From Bacteroidaceae bacterium (GTDB taxonomy: Bacteria > Bacteroidota > Bacteroidia > Bacteroidales > Bacteroidaceae): a stretch of 64,000 nucleotides of DNA. The first letter of the stretch is position 1. Every line of letters starts with the position of its first letter. Made by a program: the position numbers and the translations under genes. The notes beneath the pieces were generated by a model. It was not told the DNA's origin and did not search any database. It worked only from the letters and a program-made list of their open reading frames with translations. The stretch lies in contig JAFQEZ010000095.1 in the NCBI GenBank assembly GCA_017398805.1, positions 41,016 through 105,015 on the forward strand. Direction: 5' to 3'. Positions 59,376-64,000 of the stretch are shown piece after piece.

Positions 59376-59873
59376 ATGAAAAACGAAAAAGCAACACTCC
59401 CAAATTCAAGAACATCTGAAGTGAGAAACAACACAGTCAAAGATGAGCAGTTGTCTCTTATGTTAAATTTCGGATTCTCCAGAAAGCAATATTATTCCAG
59501 GTCGGCAGAATTTGAAGTAGAAAGGATAACTCCTTACCCTGCAACTCCTGAGGAGTATGGGCTTCTTTGCCATGGTTTTGGAGGTTACCGTATTGAGCTT
59601 TCACCTTACAGAGGTGTGTTCAATGAAATACGTTTCCGTGGATGTGGAAACGGAAAAGAAGCCGTATGTGGATATATCGTAGATAAAAATGGCTGTATTG
59701 AATCCATAGCACTCGAACCGGACAATGATGAAGGGTATGCACTCCTGCCGTTGACTCCCGATTCCCATGCACTCTTTGCCAGTGTGCCAATGCAGGGTGG
59801 CAAACCTGTGTGGGAGAGTATTACCGTTCAGTTCGCATCAGGCAGCGCTATCATAAATGATGCAAGTTGCTGA
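59376..59873 (+). CDS. Uncharacterised 165-aa protein
   Basis: A soluble protein (EYGLLCHGFGGYRIELSPYRGVFNEIRFRGCGNGKEAVCGYIVD, then a Pro/Asp-rich beta part). The SPDSHALFASVP segment and strand pattern suggest a small beta-sandwich. There is no signal peptide or membrane segment. It is divergent from the ECF sigma gene by about 190 bp and may be under its control, but nothing in the sequence proves this. Family not recognised. Confidence 0.65.
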   Translation: MKNEKATLPNSRTSEVRNNTVKDEQLSLMLNFGFSRKQYYSRSAEFEVERITPYPATPEEYGLLCHGFGGYRIELSPYRGVFNEIRFRGCGNGKEAVCGYIVDKNGCIESIALEPDNDEGYALLPLTPDSHALFASVPMQGGKPVWESITVQFASGSAIINDASC

Positions 59874-59900
59874 AGAACGCTTTAAACGGTCGCGGATAGA

Positions 59901-60062
59901 GATCCTTGACTTTGCTCAAGATGACAGGGCGGGACCTGAAACATAAGAAAAAGAGAATAATCGCGAGGTTATTCTCTTTTTCTTTCAACACAGCAACCTT
60001 TTCCTCTGCACTCGCTTACTTGCAGCTTTCCTCTGTTCTCTGTACTCTGTTCTCTGTACTTA
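59901..60062. repeat. Extragenic mosaic repeat with terminator hairpin
   Basis: GAGATCCTTGACTTTGCTCA-type sequence is followed by ACATAAGAAA and a perfect 16-bp stem (59945-59960 / 59969-59984, core AAAGAGAATAA). CAGCAACC follows, then a run of CTCTGTTCTCTGTACT units (60031-60060). The same mosaic recurs near 63480-63580. There is no gene in 59,874-60,162. Confidence 0.75.
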
Positions 60063-60064
60063 AA

Positions 60065-60158
60065 CCGCGAACTTGTCATTTTGAGCAAAGCGAAAAATCT
60101 CAATTAACTTTCCACTTTCATCTTTCCACTTTCCACTTTTTGGGCACCCACAAGGGAT
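60065..60158. repeat. Left inverted repeat flanking DUF3990 locus
   Basis: Starts GCGAACTTGTCATTTTGA and ends GGGCACCCACAAGGGATGC. An inverted, shorter and imperfect copy lies at 61283-61361. The three-gene locus lies between them. Confidence 0.6.
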
Positions 60159-60162
60159 GCCC

Positions 60163-60381
60163 CTACGACATCTGTTCTCTGTATTCTGCGATCTCATTCA
60201 GAATGTTTTCCAAAATGTATTCATCGCTCATTAATTGGAGACCATACTTGGGATCGGAGAGTTGTATGTATGTTTTAGTAGAATAGAAGGTGCTCAAAGC
60301 CTGTTCTTCATCAATCCCAAGCCTATCGGCGAGCATCATTATGATGTGGCTCTTTTTGCGCCATAATACGGAATCTCTCAT
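60163..60381 (-). CDS. DUF3791-like small protein, second copy
   Basis: A 72-residue helical protein (IIMMLADRLGIDEEQALSTFYSTKTYIQLSD, then LMSDEYILENILNEI). It resembles the DUF3791 family, which travels with DUF3990. It lies 10 bp after the DUF3990 gene in the same operon. Probably a small partner or antitoxin. The first gene of the operon is of the same family but diverged. Confidence 0.65.
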   Translation of the reverse strand: MRDSVLWRKKSHIIMMLADRLGIDEEQALSTFYSTKTYIQLSDPKYGLQLMSDEYILENILNEIAEYREQMS

Positions 60382-60391
60382 AATCAGTTCC

Positions 60392-60886
60392 TTATAATAT
60401 TATGCTGTCAACAAATGATAAATATTTATCAATAACCTCTTGGTTAAGAATGCATATCTGGTGGTTTATTTTCTTATAACGCAATTGCCCTAAAGCCTGT
60501 TCCACTGTTATAATACCTTTTTCGTAATCCTCAACAGTATCAATTACATTGTCATTCGCAACACCGCCTTCAACAGCATCATATATTGATGACACATCTT
60601 TACCTCTTCTGCATGCCACAACATAATCCAGCCACTCAATGTCATAGGTGTCGAACCTTTTAAACCTGACATTCTCCTTTTGTGCCTTTTCAATGTCAAA
60701 ATGATATACATTTACAACGCCTCTTGTATCGCGTCCCATTCGGCTGGCAATTATTGTCGCCCAATCTCTTGCTTGCGATTCAATTTGCGTTAAATAAAAC
60801 CCTGGACCAAAATCAAGATTTTTCCTTCCTATTTTTGCCAATGGGGCAGGAATTGGTAAATATGTACCGTGGTAAAGTGTTATCAT
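60392..60886 (-). CDS. DUF3990-like protein, ADP-ribosyltransferase-type fold
   Basis: A 164-residue protein. The motifs ITLYHGTYLPIPAP and NLDFGPGFYLTQIESQARDWA are characteristic of DUF3990 and recall the H-Y signature of ADP-ribosyltransferases (His in YHGT, Tyr in GFYLT); no clear third Glu could be assigned. ATG 60886 overlaps the stop of the preceding gene by ATGA. Flanking small DUF3791 proteins suggest a toxin with antitoxin partners, but no toxicity data can be inferred from sequence. Confidence 0.75.
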   Translation of the reverse strand: MITLYHGTYLPIPAPLAKIGRKNLDFGPGFYLTQIESQARDWATIIASRMGRDTRGVVNVYHFDIEKAQKENVRFKRFDTYDIEWLDYVVACRRGKDVSSIYDAVEGGVANDNVIDTVEDYEKGIITVEQALGQLRYKKINHQICILNQEVIDKYLSFVDSIIL

Positions 60887-61134
60887 ATAACGGTCTCTTT
60901 TTTTTCTTTTTCCCAATTGTTTAGAGTCTCTATTGTGTCATCAACAACCCAGTCCAGACTTTGAGTGTGCAACAACTCATAATGTTTAATCAGTCGAGAA
61001 TGGATTATGTCTTGTTTATTAAGTCTTTTAAACATCTCCTCACCCGATATGTTAAGCTTTTTTGCGCAACCTTCAATGGCCATTACTGCAAAATGTATCC
61101 TCCTGTATTTCTCGTCATTATATAAGTTACTCAT
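60883..61134 (-). CDS. DUF3791-like small protein, first copy
   Basis: An 83-residue protein (KYRRIHFAVMAIEGCAKKLNISGEEMFKRLNKQDII) that is first in the three-gene operon. It overlaps the DUF3990 start by four bases, so their translation is coupled, as for many antitoxin-toxin pairs. The C-terminus DWVVDDTIETLNNWEKEK is acidic and could fold over a partner. The promoter lies in AT-rich sequence upstream (61,135-61,230); no clear -7 box was found. Confidence 0.65.
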   Translation of the reverse strand: MSNLYNDEKYRRIHFAVMAIEGCAKKLNISGEEMFKRLNKQDIIHSRLIKHYELLHTQSLDWVVDDTIETLNNWEKEKKETVI

Positions 61135-61950
61135 TATATTCTTGATTTATTTTGCTAAGATAGCAAATGATTTTTAGAAGTTGTCTGAATTTATATCATC
61201 ATTTTATTTTTATAGCAAAAATAGCATTTTTTTTATTTTTTAAGGGCGCAAAGAGGAAAGATGAAAGAGTACAGAGGAAAGAGCATCCCTCGTGGGTGCC
61301 CGAAAAATATTCAAGGAGATTTCTCAGTCGCTATGCTTCTTCGAAATGACAAGTTTGCGCCAAACAATATGGCTCTTTTATCTTTTATCTTTCATCTTTC
61401 ATCTGTACTCTGTACTCTGTTCTCTGTACTCTGTAAAGTGTTGTTTCAGCAACCTTTCCTGTTGTGGCCGGTGATATCTTTGTTGCCAACCGTTAATGAA
61501 CTCACCCATGACAACAACCGCGCACCTGTCATTCCGAAGGAGTTGTGCGACTGAGAAATCTCAGAAAACCATTGACAGAGATCCCTCGGCGCTCCGCTTT
61601 GTCGGGATGACAAAAACGCGGGTAACAAGGCTAAGACTTATGTTCTTATGTCTAAAAATAGAGACAAGAAACAAAAATTGTCCCTCAGCTTATAACCCCT
61701 CCGGCAAAATGCTTTGCTTGAGTGGACATCGTGAAACGATGAGTCTATACGTCATTAATGAGATTTATAATTAATTATTGTTAAAGCCTGCCGGCGTCTT
61801 GTGGTATTTTGTACATTTTTTAATCAATATAAATAAACAGACACAGAAATGTGTATTTTATGTTGGCTACTGCAATTGAAAAGGTGTTGTAGTTATTTTT
61901 TTGCTCTTTTTATAATATATTTGTGCAAAAATCAACTTTATCGTTGTTTT
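61135..61950. repeat. Repeat-rich intergenic stretch
   Basis: No gene here. It holds the inverted copy of the left repeat (61283-61361), another CTGTACTCTGTTCTC run (61402-61434), and copy A of a 200-bp repeat (61444-61643) that recurs at 63569-63768 without gaps. 61650-61950 is AT-rich noncoding sequence leading into the toxin promoter; TATATTTG at 61916-61923 may be a second upstream promoter. Confidence 0.7.
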
Positions 61951-61982
61951 TTTGCCTGATAAATAGATAAAGTGTATATTTG
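61951..61982 (+). promoter_or_regulatory. Promoter and operator of the toxin-antitoxin operon
   Basis: TTTG (61951-61954), a 20-bp spacer and TATATTTG (61975-61982) match the consensus exactly; the start codon follows 17 bp later. An inverted repeat CTTTATC (61936-61942) / GATAAAG (61966-61972) spans the -33 box, suggesting autoregulation by the antitoxin's HTH domain. Confidence 0.75.
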
Positions 61983-61999
61983 CATTAAATTCACGTACA

Positions 62000-62347
62000 A
62001 TGGCAACAAAAGAAGAGGTACAGGCTTTTTTGGACGATTTCCATACAAAGATGAGGATTTTTGGAATCCTGTATAGGGATGATAGAGGAAAGAACCAGAA
62101 AACTATAGAAGAATTGGAGATTGTTCCGTCATATAGGAAAATTATAATAGAAAACCTTGCTTCTGATGATTATGTTGAAGGACCTGTTATTGACACGCTG
62201 AATAATCTGGGTGAAATGTGGGTGTTTGGAAAAGATGTTAAGGGCCGGGAAATATACATAAAGATTATGCTCGGTAGAACAAATTGCCAAACAATATGTA
62301 TATCATTTCATATATCAGAAAAACCGCTACAATACGCTTTTAAATAA
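62000..62347 (+). CDS. MqsR-like toxin of a toxin-antitoxin pair
   Basis: A 115-residue protein (FLDDFHTKMRIFGILYRDDRGKNQKTIEELE, MWVFGKDVKGREIYIKIML, CISFHISEKPLQYAFK). This is the compact basic toxin commonly found in Bacteroidales before a Panacea-type antitoxin, annotated as MqsR family. MqsR cleaves mRNA; the residues needed cannot be confirmed by eye. It starts 17 bp from the promoter and is followed 14 bp later by the antitoxin gene, the toxin-first order of MqsRA. Confidence 0.75.
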   Translation: MATKEEVQAFLDDFHTKMRIFGILYRDDRGKNQKTIEELEIVPSYRKIIIENLASDDYVEGPVIDTLNNLGEMWVFGKDVKGREIYIKIMLGRTNCQTICISFHISEKPLQYAFK

Positions 62348-62361
62348 TAGGAGGTATAGAT

Positions 62362-63357
62362 ATGAAAAGTCCGTTTACAGGTAAAGACATGAAACGTGTC
62401 TATGAGAAGCGCTCATGGAATTTTCGTGGGGAGCAATTTGAATACTACCATTTGTCATGGTGTTGTGAGGATACCGGTGAATCTTTTACAACAGATGAAA
62501 GCGATACTGCAGGTTTTGTTCAAGTAACAAACCAGTATCGTACAAAATACGGCATACCTTATACCGATGAGATTATTGAAGTTCGTAGGCGTTACGGTAT
62601 AAGCGCATCTAAAATGTCTCTTATTCTGGGTATTGGAACCAATCAATATCGTTTGTATGAACAAGGGGAGGTTCCAAGTGTCTCTAATGGAAGGATGATA
62701 CGTTCCATTATGAACCCTAAAGTTATGTTAAGTATGCTTGAGAGTTCAAAGAACCTTTTCTCAAACAGTACGGAATATGAGAGGTTATGGTTGAAAATCA
62801 ACGAAGTAATTGAGAATAACCGAACTAAACGGATGATAGAAAAGTATGAAGTCTCACGAATATTCAGCAATGTGCGAGGTGCAGCCAACGGATATGCCGC
62901 AACATCTCTCGATAGGCTAAAGAACATCATGTTGTATATATTGGAGAAATGCGGTGAAGTTTGGTATACAAAAATGAATAAACTTCTTTTTTACATAGAT
63001 TTTGTTTCGTATCGTGAACAAGGAACCGCAATGACAGGCTTGACATATAAAGCAATCAGCTATGGACCGGTTCCTGACAGATGGGATAAAGTATATAGTG
63101 AATTCCCGGAAATAATGCAGGAATTGCGTCCTGTAGGAGAATACACAGGAAGTGTATTAAAATCTAACGCAAATTCCGATACCTCTTTGTTTTCTGATGC
63201 AGAGTTAAAAATCATGGATATGGTTTGTTCTTCTATGGGTAGTTACACAGCACGAGCACTATCAGAGCTTAGTCACAAAGAAGATGCCTGGATAACAAAC
63301 AAAGAAGCCCATTCATACATACCATATGATTCAGCTTTTTCTTTGGTAGCTATATAG
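62362..63357 (+). CDS. Antitoxin with HTH and Panacea (SocA-like) domain
   Basis: A 331-residue protein. An N-terminal zinc-ribbon-like part (WCCEDTGESF) resembling MqsA is followed by an HTH (IIEVRRRYGISASKMSLILGIGTNQYRLYEQGEVPS) and, from about 195, a Panacea/DUF4065 domain (RLKNIMLYILEKCGEVWYTKMNKLLFYIDFVSYREQGTAMTGLTYKAISYGPVPDRW). Panacea domains neutralise many toxin types, and the HTH would bind the operon promoter. Confidence 0.88.
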   Translation: MKSPFTGKDMKRVYEKRSWNFRGEQFEYYHLSWCCEDTGESFTTDESDTAGFVQVTNQYRTKYGIPYTDEIIEVRRRYGISASKMSLILGIGTNQYRLYEQGEVPSVSNGRMIRSIMNPKVMLSMLESSKNLFSNSTEYERLWLKINEVIENNRTKRMIEKYEVSRIFSNVRGAANGYAATSLDRLKNIMLYILEKCGEVWYTKMNKLLFYIDFVSYREQGTAMTGLTYKAISYGPVPDRWDKVYSEFPEIMQELRPVGEYTGSVLKSNANSDTSLFSDAELKIMDMVCSSMGSYTARALSELSHKEDAWITNKEAHSYIPYDSAFSLVAI

Positions 63358-63476
63358 AATTGCGGCTTTGCCAAGCCAAACTTGCCTTGTGATGTTAGAA
63401 TCATGCAATGCAATTATACTATCCTCGCCCTCTGTAATGCCTGTAGAAAAAATAGAAAGTTCCAATATGTAAAGAA

Positions 63477-63568
63477 ATACAAGATTCTTCACTTCGTTTA
63501 GGATGGCTGGAAGGGTCAAAAACATAAGAAAGAGAGAACAACCTCAAGGTTGCTCTCTCTTTCTGTCA
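63477..63568. repeat. Second copy of mosaic repeat with terminator
   Basis: AGATTCTTCACTTCG, then AAACATAAGAAAG and a stem GAAAGAGAGAACAACC / GGTTGCTCTCTCTTTC (63528-63563 region, one mismatch), followed by T-rich sequence. It is the same mosaic as at 59,901-60,010 and may end the toxin-antitoxin transcript. Confidence 0.7.
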
Positions 63569-63768
63569 TTTCAGCAACCTTTCCTGTTGTGGCCGGTGAT
63601 ATCTTTGTTGCCAACCGTTAATGAACTCACCCATGACAACAACCGCGCACCTGTTATTTCTAAGGAGTTGTGCGACTGAGAAATCTCAGAAAACGATTGA
63701 CAGAGATCCCTCGGCGCTTTGCTTTGTCGGGATGACAAAAAGGCGGGTAACAAGGCTAAGACTTGTGT
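63569..63768 (+). repeat. 200-bp direct repeat, copy B
   Basis: Aligns without gaps to 61444-61643, with about ten differences in 200 bp. It contains the AGATCCCTCGGCGCT and GTCGGGATGACAAA blocks typical of extragenic repeats in this region. The two copies bracket the toxin-antitoxin locus in direct orientation. Confidence 0.85.
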
Positions 63769-64000
63769 ATTTATTAAATTATTATACAGAAGCCCCGTAG
63801 GGGCGGGGTCTGCCCATGACAACAACCGCGCACCTGTCATTTCGAAGGAGTTGTGCGACTGAGAAATCTCAGAAAACGATTGACAGAGATCCCTCGGCGC
63901 TCCGCTTTGTCGGGATGACAAACAACACGGGTAACAAGGCTAAGACTTGTGTATTTATTTATTAGACAGAAGACCCGTAGGGGCGGGGTCTGCCCACCCA
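63632..64000 (+). repeat. 183-bp tandem repeat at window end
   Basis: The unit starting CATGACAACAACCGCGCACC occurs at 63632 and again at 63815, a period of 183 bp, each ending in a GCCCCGTAGGGGC-type hairpin and GGTCTGCCCA. The first unit overlaps repeat copy B. The second ends at about 63995, and the following bases no longer start a third unit. Confidence 0.8.

Noticed and set aside
61261-61774. Small rightward open frames of 60-97 codons
   Set aside because: They are made of extragenic repeat sequence present elsewhere in the window and lack coding character.
63632-64000. CRISPR-like array
   Set aside because: The 183-bp period is a head-to-tail duplication without variable spacers.

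Overview
The window is bacterial DNA from the order Bacteroidales. This rests on promoters of the TTTG / TAnnTTTG type, weak ribosome binding sites, and gene families typical of that order (BspA-like repeats, a Wzi-like protein, a CXXX-repeat peptide system). Genus cannot be fixed from sequence alone. It falls into a prophage (1 to about 25,970) and host chromosome (about 25,970 to 64,000).

Prophage. The window starts inside it; a divergent leftward gene is cut at base 40. Rightward come head genes (prohead protease, major capsid protein), a lysis cassette (amidase, holin-like protein, nested lipoprotein spanin), tail genes (tube, chaperones with a probable -1 frameshift, 1527-aa tape measure, baseplate and hub proteins), and a 2324-aa receptor-binding protein. 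That protein is the target of a diversity-generating retroelement (DGR). A 112-bp variable repeat at its 3' end is copied in a template repeat just downstream, and all ten differences fall on template adenines. A reverse transcriptase follows. The right end carries a small HTH protein, a thymidylate-synthase-like protein with an Asn-to-Asp change that predicts dCMP as substrate, an adenine methyltransferase, a strong terminator and repeated TCGTTTTG boxes. The plan recalls Mu-like DGR phages of Bacteroides (Hankyphage type), but the transposase would lie outside the window.

Host, 26-35 kb. A lytic transglycosylase and uridine kinase pair is followed by class II aldolase and a probable 340-nt structured RNA with its own promoter and terminator. 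Next is a RiPP operon: a Cys-rich CXXX-repeat precursor with a twin-arginine leader, two paralogous radical SAM/SPASM enzymes, a pseudo-radical-SAM maturase, a secreted protein, a small modification-system protein, and tatA and tatC at the end, with tatA coupled by an ATGA overlap. The likely job is modification of the Cys-rich peptide and its Tat export.

Host, 35-50 kb. queA, a leucine-rich-repeat protein, a Smr protein, a TIR-WG-repeat gene flanked by a 17-bp direct repeat, pepT, purN, a membrane LytTR regulator, ftsE-lysC-lysA, and an operon of Wzi-like protein, lipocalin-like lipoprotein and ABC permease. Very strong bidirectional hairpin terminators separate convergent genes.

Host, 50-64 kb. 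A GH20 hexosaminidase, then a surface-polysaccharide block (fnlA, WbuC-like cupin, fnlB, fnlC, WbuB-like glycosyltransferase, nucleotidyltransferase) that should make and transfer an N-acetyl-L-fucosamine sugar. An ECF sigma factor follows. The last 4 kb is repeat-rich and holds two toxin-antitoxin-like loci: DUF3791-DUF3990-DUF3791 between inverted repeats, and an MqsR-like toxin with a Panacea-type antitoxin between 200-bp direct repeats.
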